Below, piece by piece: positions 11,796 through 24,360 of a DNA stretch of 64,000 nt. The position numbers and the translations under genes are program-made. The notes under the pieces are model-generated. The model saw only the letters and a program-made list of their open reading frames with translations. It was not told where the DNA came from and made no database searches. Every line of letters starts with the position of its first letter. Positions within the stretch are counted from its first letter, which is position 1. This stretch comes from Ustilaginoidea virens (Eukaryota > Ascomycota > Sordariomycetes > Hypocreales > Clavicipitaceae). The stretch lies in assembly GCF_000687475.1 (NCBI RefSeq), contig NC_057317.1:3472001-3536000 (forward strand), read 5' to 3'.

Positions 11796-13064
11796 GCTGG
11801 ACCCCTTTTCAGCCAACCATCCTCCCATGACGACGACGGCATCCCGGCGAAAACATCTTGTTCTCCCTTCATCTAATGACATCAAAAGCAGCCCACTTTT
11901 CTTTCTTGTCCTTTGTCTACAGTAGGGTCGATCAAAAACAACCGATTTCAGGAAGAGACGTGCTCATCCCCTCCAGCAGTCGACCCACACCATGTCAATT
12001 CATCAATACATTGTCTTTTCACTAAAACAGCCCGCATCTATCCGTTCCCACTTGCTCTGTATCGATGATTAGGCTTGGCATGCCCCTTTGGACAACGATG
12101 ACTCGTCTTGTTTAGGTTCCGCATCGACTCTGCACAAGACAAACATACAAGGAAACATTCAACGGGGGCGCGTGGGGGGTCCATCTCTTTCATTTAGTTT
12201 GTCCTCACTATAGAGATTTCGCAGGGGGATCTGCCTCATCGACACTTTTGATTCTATTTTTTTTTTTCTCAAGATTGGGGACGCGGAGGCTTGGTACGCC
12301 TTGGATAAGAGGCTTGTGGGGAATCCCGCGATTGATGATTGCAGAACTAGATGGTTCTGCGGTCTGGTGTATATTATTGTGCGCGAGCGAGGCTTGATGC
12401 GAGGCTTGATGCGAGGCAGCCTCGTGGGGGACGCCGTCGCCGAAAGCAAGCTGTCACACAAGGCGGGTGAAGGGCGAAGATCCGCAGAGGCGGATGCTCG
12501 ACGTGGTCATTTGTTTTCCAGTTCTTCATGTCAAAGTCGGTGCATCTACGGGTGGGGGGACGTAGCCGCTGTACAGGTATGCCGTGCTTCAGTGTATCGG
12601 GATGAAAGGGAAAAACCAACAAAAAAAAAATAGACGAGCCTTATTCCGTGCCTGATGCTGTCTGTACCCCACGTTTCGCGTTGCCCAGACTGTGACGGCA
12701 CATGGCTGAATCGCCAAAGTCCATGCAGCGCAACAAGAAGAAGGAAGCGAGGAAAAAGAAATAATAGTGTCAATGGGTCTGCACTGGGAACTCTAGGTAG
12801 GTAGGTATCTGCTGCTGAGAAACAAAAGGCCACTACTGATGCTGTTGTGCTCCATCCCTCCTCCCCCAGCCGTCTCGCCTCGGAATACATCATGATAAAA
12901 GAACGCCGTGGTATCATCAAAGCCCAATGCAAGGTTTTTGCTCCGCCCATTTTCTTTTCCTCTTGCGCGGTCCCGTCTCTTTTTTTTTTTTCTTCTCTTT
13001 CTTCCTATTCGAGTGTTCCCCCCCTCCGGCTGAGCTGTGCGGCGCCTTGCCAAAACAGACTTTT
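11796..13064. other. intergenic, convergent 3' ends of TOM40 and the USP gene
   Basis: No gene is supported. The stretch holds the 3' untranslated regions of two convergent genes and T/A-rich patches (12257-12269, 12619-12630, 12979-12991). Open frames here are short and antisense to the USP tail. Confidence 0.6.
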
Positions 13065-16003
13065 TTACATGACTGCGCATTCCCGCTCGGGCTGGTCACC
13101 CTGGTTCGCCTTGTGGTGTTTTTCGGGCTTCTCCTTGTCTTTGGCCTTGCCTCCCCGATACTTGAGCTTCTCTTTGCCTTGCGCAGCGGGGGCAGCCTGC
13201 TTTTCCTCAGCGGATGAGTCTAGCGCCTTGGTGGACGTGTCTGAGAGGGAACCTGTCGGGTTTGTCGCCGAAACTGGGAGCCCGTTTGAAGATGGCTCGG
13301 CGAGTGGTTCCCGGCTGGGTCTCATGAGGCCGCCGAGGCGGGTCATGGTTAAGCTGATGCGGCCTTCGCCCGACTGGCTCTGGGGCCGGCTCTGTCGACT
13401 CAGGGCAAACCGCGATGCCGCTCGCGATAGTCGAGAAGTGGTCGGCTCGTCGGTTGGCGTCATGACCGGTGAGTTGGCGCCTGGTGTGACGGCCGGGGAT
13501 TCCGTGGTTGCCAAGCTCTCCCGACGAGAGGCCATGGGGGTTGATCCGGTATGGGATACTGACCAGTGGCCACCGCGGTGAAAGCGGTCCATCTCGGCCG
13601 ACAGGCGCATACTGGGCGTATTGCTGCTCGCGCTTGCATCTACCGATAGCGGTTCATCTGGGCAGCCCCCAATCAGCTCGTCAAACGCGCACGACGGCAC
13701 CGCGGCGCCGTTGATTTCAAGGCTGAGTTTGAATTCGTTGTAGGATGGAGGTCCTGTTTCCGCGCCGTCCGTAGAGCACCGCGGCATGTCAAACATGGGG
13801 ACAATCTGGTAGAATAGCAGGTACGGCATCTCCGCCTTGAGTGCTTGCTTGATGTCGTCGACGTAGCTGACGCGGTTCTCTGCCTCCAAATCGTCGAATT
13901 TTACCCACTGGGCCTCTTCGTAATCCGGAGGCGGATCAAAGTCATGTCGCCTGTTCCCGGTGAGTAGTTTGGGGGCAACCCGTGCAAAGGCAATGTAGTG
14001 GCCGCTATGGAGCGAGTCTCCTCGATGGCACACGACCGACTGCAGCACCAACTTGTACTCGGTGCTAAGGCCGTTGAGCTCTTGGCCCAACTTGGGACCT
14101 CCGGCCAGCATAAAGTGCGGCAGGCGAAGACTGTCGGGGATGTCGATAAATGTGTTGTGCCGTTTTGGTTGCCCGGATTCCGTCATGGCATAACGTTTGA
14201 GGCAGATGCCAACAACGGGCCTCTGGTCAAAGTTTAACGCAACCTCCGAGTCACTCCGAGGCTCGTTCGGTCTCAAAGCGTGCCAGGCTAAAGGAACCAA
14301 ATCAGTTAGCGAGACGTCTCTATTCCCGGCAGGCCGTGTAAGAGCGTCGGATACTTACGGATGAGACGGAAAAATTGCCAAGCGGGGATTGTCACTGCCT
14401 TCACAATAGTTGAGCGTCTGTGTCTTGATGGCTTGGCCGTGACCCCGTCTTCATTTTCCCTTGATCGTCCAGCCTCGTCCATTACAACTCGCTGAATAAC
14501 ACTGGCGGACCTGTTTCTGACCGTCGAACTCTGCGGCTTCAGCGCACTGTCCCCTTGTATACCCGAAATCTCGACTGATTGTGCCTCTGGAGAATTGATG
14601 TCTGCGGACGGCGAATCCAAAGGTCGTGGCAAGCTCCTGTCCAGCGAATCACCGAGAGATGATTGTGATGGTGCGATATCAACAAGTGGGACAGCTACAG
14701 AGGAGCTGGCGCCTTCTTCTGCCCGAACTAGTCGAATGGTGTTTTGAGTCGCCAGGGGGGATCTGTCCCCGGATCCTTTCTCATCTACACTGCCTTTCCA
14801 TGCCTCTTCGTGGTCTCGGAGTACGTCTACTTTGGCGTTGAAGTATTCTTCTAGGCAGTCCTCAAGCTTGATCCCTTTTCCTTTGGGATCAGGGGGAACG
14901 GCCAAGTTCAGCAGACGTTCGTATACTACTTTGTGGTCGTCCTTGTCCTTTATCCCCTGATGGAACAGGTCTACCTGCAAGGATAAAAGGGGAAGCTGCA
15001 ACGTCTCGGTAAGGAAGGCGAAAGCCTCCGAGGTATCTTGCTGCTCCAGCAGTTTGGCTTCCGACCAGCCGCAGTCACTCAATGCCTCCTGCATCAGCTT
15101 TGTCTGCCAGCCTGTCAGTTGATCCTGCCCTACTCGAGAAAAACAATGTATTGGGCGGGGGGATGCATGTCGACTTACCAAGTCGGTTCGAATGAGTTTA
15201 CCGGAACGCAAAAGGTTGACCCATATCCGAAGCAATGTGACAAGCTTTACTCTAGGATCGTCGACCGGAAAGTCGGATTTTAGCATACACTCAAAAGCAT
15301 CCAGCTTCGAAAACATGGCGAACAAAAGAGAATCGAGATAGCATGTGACGTTTCCTCTATTTTCAGCACCAAGCATCTGCACGTTCGGGTCGTATGAGAC
15401 GATAATACCTGAAGCAGCCTTTTGTTCAAGGTCGATGAACTCGACTGTCTTTTGGGAATCACCATCTGCAATATTCGTGGCCATGATATCCTTGATGTAA
15501 TCGGCCGTGACATTCGATATCCGCATCTTGTCGAGGCGACGCTGAACTTCTTCTATCTGTACTTTGCATGATCAGCAGGCTGTTTGCACGCTGTGTGTTG
15601 CCGGGTTGATGGGAATCTCGTTGGCGCAGTGCAACCTTTGTCTGATCGGGTTCGGACGATTCATCCTCGGATTTTGCAGCTTGCTTGGGCCCGTCTTTCT
15701 TGAACATTGCTCGGAACGCCTCTGCCGAGAGCGGGCGGGCCTTGTGAAAGAATCTGGTTAGCATCAAAGGTTCTCGATCGTGGCCGGAATATCTCTCCTC
15801 TTTGGGCGAAAGGGCCGGCATGGACGAATTGACTCTCTCGTCTCGTCGCTTGGCGCACCCTGACCAAGGTCATCCCTACTTGCACGTCAAACCAGGATTA
15901 CTGCACATACTTTGTCCTTGGCTCCGGGAGAAACAGATTTGCTCCGGCTATGGCTGCCATTCTTGTCGCGCAGATTTAGAAACTTGCGAGGGAACTCCTT
16001 CAT
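13065..16003 (-). CDS. USP-family ubiquitin C-terminal hydrolase with C-terminal CaaX box
   Basis: Peptidase family C19 deubiquitinase that should remove ubiquitin from conjugates. Five exons (16003-15911, 15848-15636, 15556-15179, 15103-14359, 14287-13065) give about 883 residues. After a basic, serine-rich N-terminus and a short coiled-coil-like segment (IEEVQRRLDKM), the Cys box reads GNVTCYLDSLLFAMF with Cys about 174. It is followed by EQQDTSEAFAFL and much later by the His box DSLHSGHYIAFAR and a YLLFYQ block. A disordered insert of roughly 160 residues splits the catalytic domain, and a long Ser/Pro-rich tail follows it. The last residues are a lysine-rich stretch and then CAVM, a canonical farnesylation signal (Met at the end). 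The second exon's acceptor is AAG instead of CAG, chosen because only it keeps the frame open. I cannot assign a yeast UBP number. Confidence 0.9.
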
Positions 16004-17345
16004 GGTGCCCGGAAGGCTGTCGCTGGGCAACCAAGCCAGTGCCGCGACAAGCGGTCTTGAAGAATTGGGGGGGGGGGGGGGGCGCCAGCGAGAAGAGTGT
16101 GCGTTCAAGCAAGGCAGAGGCCGTCGCAATGAATCAGCGAGGCAGTAGTTGAATGGCAATTCCCATTTCAGTCTGCCGGGAGGGAAGGAAGTAGAGGTTT
16201 TTGGGGATCTGCCGAAGAAGCCGCAATCTCGAACTGGACTGGACGAAGTTGGGGGCCGGTGGGGTGGAGGCAAGCAAAACGGGGCCAGATGATGTGAGAC
16301 GCTCCGAGAATACAGCAAGCCAAGAGAGAAGAAAATGGACGAAATACAGGAAATAGAGAAGAATGGAGGAAATGGAGCCGAGACGCGGACGAGGCGCGGA
16401 CGAGACGCTGGGAGTGTTGAGATTGGAGAGCAAAAGGAAAAGAGGCAGTACGTCACTGTCACTGGTGCGGTTGGGGTCATGATCGTGGGACCAGGCAACT
16501 TATTACTGCCACGTTTTGCTCCCTGAGGTACCTCACCTAAGCTCGGAAAGGTACCTAAGTTTTACCTGGCATGTTAGTTTCAGCCACCGTCGTGGGGCTC
16601 GTGGCACTCAGACTCGTCCGCCGCAGGGGGGCAAGGGCGGGGCCAGTCCAGGGTTCTCAGTGGTAGCCGCAGCCGGGCCGTGATAGGCCGCCTTGATTGA
16701 GTTCGGTGCTACGGTCTGCCAGACCAGACCAGACCTTATTAGGTCTGGTACCTCCTGACTTGCTTTTACCCTCTGGCTCCCGACAAATTGCGTGTTCGTT
16801 CTTACACGCTGGTACCAAAAGCGCCCAGCTACATGACCGCGGGATGCGAGTGACTGCCGATAAACAACTGCATTCTTTTGCGACGTGCGGCCTCATGCTT
16901 AACCAACCCCAGGAAACAATCAGGCCATGCCGATTCCGCACCCATCAGGGTTAGGAAGCACATAAGCCAGCGTTGACCAAGGGCGGTCGGTCATCATTGG
17001 CCCATGTACAACGTCGCTGTCGAGGCAAAGGAAGGATACCACCTCTGTATATGACAATTTTATTTACCTTCGGTACCTAAGGTACCTAAAGCACCTACCT
17101 ACCTTAGTACCTAGGAAGGTATTTAGACACTTGTTTCCTACATTGCACGGGGTTGCAATGATGCGCTTGACTAACCCGCACCGCCACATGTTTCCGGGGC
17201 CAGATTGTGGCGTAATGACAGGGCTTTGCGTGTCAAGCCACCTCCAGGCTCCAGACCGTCGGAAATTTCGACGTCTGCAAATTCCCTTATCACATCACCA
17301 ACCTCTTACTGAACCAATCTTCACGGCTGGTTGTTTTCTTCAACC
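16004..17345. other. intergenic, divergent promoters of the USP gene and uL5m
   Basis: No gene is supported. The stretch contains a G15 run (about 16068-16082), a purine-rich patch near 16330-16400 and two GGTACC/CCTAGG palindrome clusters (16523-16563, 17070-17124). Confidence 0.6.
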
Positions 17346-18578
17346 ATGTCTGCACTGCGTGAGGGTGGCCGTCTGGCAAGGGCCATCGGCCAAGTGCGGC
17401 TGCCGCTCCGCCCACTACACCCCTGCGGCAGACGGTCTGTGTCTACAGGAGTGGACGAGGCCGAGGCTCCAAAGTTGGGTCATCTGGCCGACCTGGAATC
17501 AACCACGACATTCACGTCTTCTGAGCCCGACCAGGAGGCGATTGACGCCTTCGATTCCGCAACCAAGTCGAGCGCAAGGGAGAGAAGGCTGCCCGGTAGT
17601 CGGTACGTGAACCGTTAGCTGGATGCAGCACGATCTGGATGTGCCATATCGACTAACGAACTGTTTCCTTTCATCTCGTGGGAAATAGATATCAGTACCA
17701 TCCCCCAAAGTACTACCGCGGCCCTCTGCATCCCGTCCAGGCACCCCCATCATCAGATCCGACCGCTCGCGACTTTGTACCGGGCCCTTTCAGCTTCCCC
17801 CGGTTAAAGCACACCTACGACAGCACCATCGCGCCGGATCTATTAACGTTGACCTACCAACACACTCCTCCAGGGACGGTGCCGCCCAGTTCGGAAAAGG
17901 GTGTTTTGAGACAATGGGACGGCTCGTCCCCGTATCACAAGAACAGACCTAGGCGTGGACCTCGAGGCGGCGGCTCATCAAGACTCGGCATACTCGAGCG
18001 CGACATTGAGTGGAACAATATTCCAGAGATCGAGGCCGTCACCGTAAACTCGTATGCTCCCATGTCCTCTCAGAACAAGGAGTACCTTCATGTTGCTCGT
18101 GCCGTTGTCCAAGCCATCACTGGCGCCTTTCCCTCAGTCACCACCGTGAAACACCACGTTATTCATTGGGGTGTTCACAAGGGCGACAAAGCCGGCGCCA
18201 AGGTGACATTGCGTGGTGGTGCGGCATACGACTTTGTCGACAAGCTGGTCACGTTGGTTCTGCCCAAGATCAAGGATTGGCCTGGCATCAAGGCTTCGAC
18301 TGGCGATGATTCCGGCAATCTGGCCTTTGGCATGAAGCCCGAGTGGATGGCGTACTTTCCGGAGATTGAGTTTAACTACGACGTAGGTCACTCCTATCCC
18401 TCCCCATGCACACCATTACCTGGCACGTAATCTCAAATTTTTTTTCCTGTAGATGTACCCTTCCAAGCTGATGCCTGGCTGCGACATTTTCATCCACACC
18501 ACCGGCACGTCCGACCGGCAGGGTCGCTTGCTGATGGAGGCTCTTGGGTTCCCGTTTTATGGCAAGGCAACCCGCTGA
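17346..18578 (+). CDS. MRPL7: mitochondrial large-subunit ribosomal protein uL5m (MRPL7)
   Basis: A component of the mitochondrial 54S ribosomal subunit, in the uL5 position at the central protuberance. Three exons (17346-17602, 17689-18382, 18453-18578) give 358 residues. The N-terminus is Arg/Ser-rich with few acids (RLARAIGQVRLPLRPL), fitting a mitochondrial presequence. Next comes a fungal-specific segment, then the uL5 core from about residue 205. The core includes the RGGAAYDFVDKLVTLVLPKI block, which matches the bacterial L5 region around RG..M..FLD.L, and the ending MPGCDIFIHTT followed by ALGFPFYGK, the hallmark uL5 C-terminus. ATG 17346 is the only in-frame ATG before the targeting segment. 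The gene is convergent with FES1. Confidence 0.95.
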
Positions 18579-18898
18579 TGGGCGAAGACAAAAATCAGCC
18601 GCATTGAAGAACGTATTCAAGCAGCATAAACATGTACAATAATTTCAATATGACGGTTTCGAAATTCATTGGCCGTCGACCCATTTAGTTCCCCAGCCAG
18701 ATGTGCAGAGTTTCAATTCCCTCCCCCTTCTTCCGCCCCTTCCGCCCCCCTTTTTTTTTTCTTCCAATCCCGCACAGTGTCTTCTAAACCGGTCCCCTTT
18801 CCATTGAGAAGAACGCCCAAACGCCACGCAGGTAACTCTTCTCTCTGTGCTTTTGTGCAAAAAAGACGACGTGGAAACACCTAGAAAGCCCAAAAATC
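18579..18898. other. convergent 3' intergenic of MRPL7 and FES1
   Basis: This holds only 3' flanks, with a CT-rich patch and a T run near 18751-18760. I see no gene. Confidence 0.7.
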
Positions 18899-19552
18899 TC
18901 AACCGCTATTCTTGACCTTGTCCCTCAACACATTTATGATGACGTCGACAGCCTCCATATCCCTGGCATCCACCTTGTCGGCGTCATGGCCATTCTTGCT
19001 CAACTCCTCGACGCACACATCCATCGCAGGCTGGTAGTTCCTACAGGCCGAGCTAAGCGCATAAATGGCCTTTTTCCTCACGTCCTCCTTCTCCTCCTGC
19101 CGCGTAGCCATACCCACAAGAGCAGGCACGCCCCCCATGGCGTACAGTCTCTCCTGCGTCTGTTGATTGTTCTGCACCGCGGTACCGATACACCAGGCTG
19201 CCATTTTACGCACCTCGGCCTCCTGGTGCGTTAGCTGCTCCAAGAGGGGCGTCCACAGCCCCAGGTTCCCAATGTTGTTCGCATTGTCGAGGGACTCGAT
19301 GAGCTGCTCAAGGTTGTCAAAGGCGATGAGCTTGTTCTCCAGCGTGACTTCCGAGTCGGGGGACGTGATGATTTCCATGGATGCTTTCATGAGGTCGGCA
19401 TCCGAGGGGCCGCCCATGAGAGCGGCCATGAGCTCGGGGGTGAGATGCGAAGAGCTGGGCTGCGACGGGGCTGCGAGGGAGGGGTCGTTGTGCGGGACGT
19501 CGCTGTTTTCGACGGACCACCGGAGGAGGTCGTTGAGCCGTTTGTCGGCCAT
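18899..19552 (-). CDS. FES1: Fes1, Hsp70 nucleotide exchange factor (armadillo type)
   Basis: Cytosolic/nuclear HspBP1-family factor that releases ADP from Hsp70 and helps pass misfolded clients to degradation. One exon encodes 217 residues. The N-terminus LNDLLRWSVENSD is the diagnostic Fes1 signature and is followed by a low-complexity Ser/Pro segment. Armadillo-like helices follow, containing MKASMEIITSP, AFDNLEQLIESLDNANN, VRKMAAWCIGTAVQNN and RKKAIYALSSACRNY, as in yeast Fes1 and HspBP1. Length matches fungal homologues. A perfect four-unit heat-shock element lies 158 bp upstream of the ATG, consistent with the known Hsf1 control of FES1 in yeast. Confidence 0.97.
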   Translation of the reverse strand: MADKRLNDLLRWSVENSDVPHNDPSLAAPSQPSSSHLTPELMAALMGGPSDADLMKASMEIITSPDSEVTLENKLIAFDNLEQLIESLDNANNIGNLGLWTPLLEQLTHQEAEVRKMAAWCIGTAVQNNQQTQERLYAMGGVPALVGMATRQEEKEDVRKKAIYALSSACRNYQPAMDVCVEELSKNGHDADKVDARDMEAVDVIINVLRDKVKNSG

Positions 19553-19709
19553 TTTGGATTTTCACGCAACTGGGGGGTTGAGTTGAACGTCTGGGGAGGG
19601 CATTGGCGGGCAAGCTTGGGTGAGTAAGACGAGGGATTGATTGTCTGTGGACTTGGTTGCGTCCCTCTGTAGGTCATCATGTCGAAAAGTTGAAACCCCA
19701 TGTGCCTTG

Positions 19710-19727
19710 TTCTGGAAAATTCACGAA
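19710..19727. promoter_or_regulatory. heat-shock element (four alternating units)
   Basis: TTCTGGAAAATTCACGAA reads as TTC-nn-GAA-nn-TTC-nn-GAA, four contiguous inverted nGAAn units with no mismatch: a full Hsf1 binding site. It is 158 bp from the FES1 ATG and 257 bp from the ATG of the divergent small gene at 19984. It should be orientation-independent. Actual binding is inferred. Confidence 0.85.
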
Positions 19728-19983
19728 GAGACTAGTGTGGGGCCACTGGGCCCTGGGGTGCGACAAAGGGTGGGCTGGCTTCATGGACCTTTTTAGGCCT
19801 AGTGGCACAAGATGTGACAGGAATGCTCCGCGCACCTATGTACCTTGAATGCCTACTAAGGTACAACCAGCAAAAGTAGATATTGTACTCTTTTTATCAC
19901 TTGAACCTTGAACTCGGTATCTAATTAGGAGCCATGTCATCCGTGGTAGCATCTCAGGAACCAGTCTCTCCGGCCCTCACAAG

Positions 19984-20503
19984 ATGCGCAACTTGTCAGA
20001 ACGTGAAAAGATGGAGACGAGTGTGACGGGGCCTCTGGGAAAGTATGCGAACGCGATGACGAAGACGAAGGAGCATTTTGAACGCCTTGGTCTCGAGGTA
20101 AGCAACCTGGACCCGTCCCGTCTTGGGATCGCGGACGCGTCAACAGGCAGGCACAGCACACAAGTTATAAAGCGCAGTCGCTCCGGCCAGATATGGCCTC
20201 AGGCAGACGCAACTGCATGATAAGACACATACGTAGAGTCCGGCGTCATGGGCCGTGGCCAATGCTGCAGCCTAATGTTGCTTGCGCAAGCAGACTCAAC
20301 CAGAACAAAAGATTCTCGGCACCGTTGACCCCCGCGATGGCCTTGCCGTACCACTCTGCCAGCGAGAGGCTGAGTTCATGGCTGGTCGTCTCCAGGCTCC
20401 CGTTTACCGGGACATATCCCACCCCGGCTTATTAAAAAAAAGGGGTCCTGCAATACGAATCCAGGTTGAAGCAAGCCCATCGCCAAGGATAGGCAGGCAC
20501 TAA
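19984..20503 (+). CDS. small spliced protein of unknown function (about 107 aa)
   Basis: I do not recognise the family. Two exons, 19984-20097 and 20294-20503, are joined by a canonical intron with a GTAAGC donor, a CTAAT branch-like site about 19 bases before the acceptor, and CAG. The junction is phase 0. The product starts MRNLSEREKMETSVTG, then has a charged, probably helical stretch (YANAMTKTKEHFERLGLE), then ILGTVDPRDGLAVPL, CQREAEFMAGRLQAP and VYRDISHPGLL. The composition looks like a real soluble protein and not like the low-complexity open frames elsewhere in the window. No signal peptide or membrane segment is visible. The last 20 residues may be read beyond a further intron. It diverges from FES1 and shares the gap with the heat-shock element. 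Confidence 0.5.
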
Positions 20504-22049
20504 AGCGTCGTCCGTCACCAGAGTACGTCACTACTGCCTGCCATGTTTTCGCCTCAGCAACGGCGAAATCGAAACGCCCTCGCCTTGATTCTGCTGTGGG
20601 CTGGGGTGCAACAAGGACGTAGGACGATTTGCAAAATGTGTCAGTCCAACCATGCTTTGATATGCTTTGGCGGCAACAAAGGGGTGCGTTGGGAGTCGAC
20701 ACATTAGCTTGCCGCCAGATGAGAAACCCCCCTAAATCTTGTCAGAGGGCCAACTGTCCGGTAAGGCCAATCCCAGATGCTGTCAACTTCCACCGGCCCT
20801 GAGTACAATGAGAGACTGCCAACAAACTCTGGTTTCGATCAGCGTTGGGTTAGGTGCCTTGGGTAGGTTAGGTCCAAGGTAGGTAGGTACCTAGGTAGGT
20901 ACGCACGTTGTCACGGATAAGCTCCTTGTGCACTCGGTACTCCATAGAACAGTGTGGCTCTAGTATGGCCAACGCACTGGCATCGTCGGGATCGGCATAT
21001 AAGCATTGGCACCATGCGCGCGCGGCGAGGAGGATGGATGTTCAGGCTGCCATGGAGAACAGAGCAAGTTAATTGCCCTAAAATATTGACGTTTTTGTCC
21101 ACCCACCAACACCACCACCACCACCACCACCACACCACGGTGACGGTGGTCAACAACGATGGAGGGTCTAGAACTTGGCGCGTTTTCAACCCCCAGCCAT
21201 TCCCACCAGCCAATCACGTTCCGTCAGGCCACATAGCTAGCTAGCCCTCTTCAAGGGTGGCAATCTGGCATAATCAACAGGGGAGTTTTGGCACTGATGC
21301 TTCCAGTTTCGTCCAGGCCTTGCTTCTACGCTCTCGCCGCACCTCTCTCTCTCTCTTCGTCTTTCTTCTTTCTTTATTTCTTTCTTTTTTTCTTTCTTAT
21401 TTTCCTGCTTGAAATAGATACACCGAGGTTTGCGGCCTGGGCCGCCTGGAGAATCTGTGCGCGTGTGTGCGTGTGGCGGGCGCAGTGTAACTTGGGTCAA
21501 CTAAGGTCAATACCTGTTAGGTGCTAGGCAGCTGCTTAGCTCCAGTCGTCTGGTGCCTGGAACAGACACATAACAGGGCGCGAGAAACCACCAGAGTCGT
21601 GCTGGTAGCTGCTGGGAGTCTGCATGTGGTCAATGTCTCCTGTCTTGGGTCTGGTGGGACCAGACTGTCTGTAGTTTGCTCCAGCTGGGCTGGTATGGTC
21701 TGGTCTGGCTGGTCTGGTCTGGTGCTTGCTCTACGGTAACTACTACTACTAGTGTTGGGGGGGGCAATGGGCGGAGACGCCGTGGGCTTTCTGGAGTCTG
21801 GTTCCTCCTTTTCCCCTCCACTCTTCTTCCTTCTTCAACCTCCACCCCCCCCCCAATAACGGTCAATTCCTTTCCCCCCCTCCGAGTCTCCTTCCTGACT
21901 CCTCCAGACTTTGGATTCTTATTCCTTTCCATCTCGTGAGCTTCATCTATACCCATCCACGTCTTGTTCTTTAGCGCATATCGTACTAAAACGCCCGCTT
22001 TTGGTTTTTTTCTTTCTTTATCAGCCTTTTCTACCTTAATTTAGCAACC
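20504..22049. other. actin upstream region
   Basis: No gene is supported. The stretch contains a GGTACC/CCTAGG cluster at 20849-20903, a CAC-repeat (about 21108-21134), repeated TGGTCTGG near 21693-21722 and long pyrimidine tracts that probably belong to the actin promoter or leader. Confidence 0.6.
21343..21417 (+). promoter_or_regulatory. pyrimidine-rich tract upstream of actin
   Basis: About 70 bases are almost only C and T on the actin-sense strand, and a second CT-rich block lies at about 21797-21905. CT blocks of this kind commonly precede transcription starts of highly expressed genes in filamentous fungi. Where transcription starts is not visible from sequence. Confidence 0.45.
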
Positions 22050-23850
<1,801 letters not shown>

Positions 23851-24360
23851 GGTACGTGGTGCGATACGCGGATCCAGCAGGGTTCGGCAAGCTACTCGTT
23901 GGGCTGCGTCGCTGACAGCTGTTGCAGCGAAGCCGCTGTAGAATCGAAATCTCCTGCCCTTCACCAACTCACGCCGAGATCAGGGAGGTGGCGGCCGATG
24001 CGGAGCCGACTCGGCCTTCGCAAGCATCTCAAGTCAGGTGTCAATATTTACGGAAAAAAAAAAAGTTTTTGACAGGGTTCAGGAGGCAGGGCCGTGTCCT
24101 TTCTGCGGGGAGGAATGACGGGATGTGTGTCATAACCGAATGGGTAATAAGGACCTAGGGGTAGAGCTACGGTTGATGAAACCACTACTTTATTTATTTT
24201 TTTTTTTGCTTTCCGTTGTAGACTCGTTCAAAATGGAAAAAAGGTAACGACGTGTTTAGCCGTGCTGGCGAAAGTGATTGGCAGAGGGGTTGCAAGCATG
24301 TCTACGATGGATTACGAGACATGTTGCACAACCTGGAATAGGTTACTGAAGTTGAGGTGA
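23851..24360. other. convergent 3' intergenic of actin and the GGQ factor
   Basis: This holds 3' flanks only, with A10 (24053-24063) and T-rich (24196-24208) runs. I see no gene. Confidence 0.65.

Noticed and set aside
12847..13581. 244-codon plus-strand frame over the 3' part of the USP gene
   Set aside because: It is antisense to a supported gene with CaaX terminus; composition is skewed and no motif is seen.
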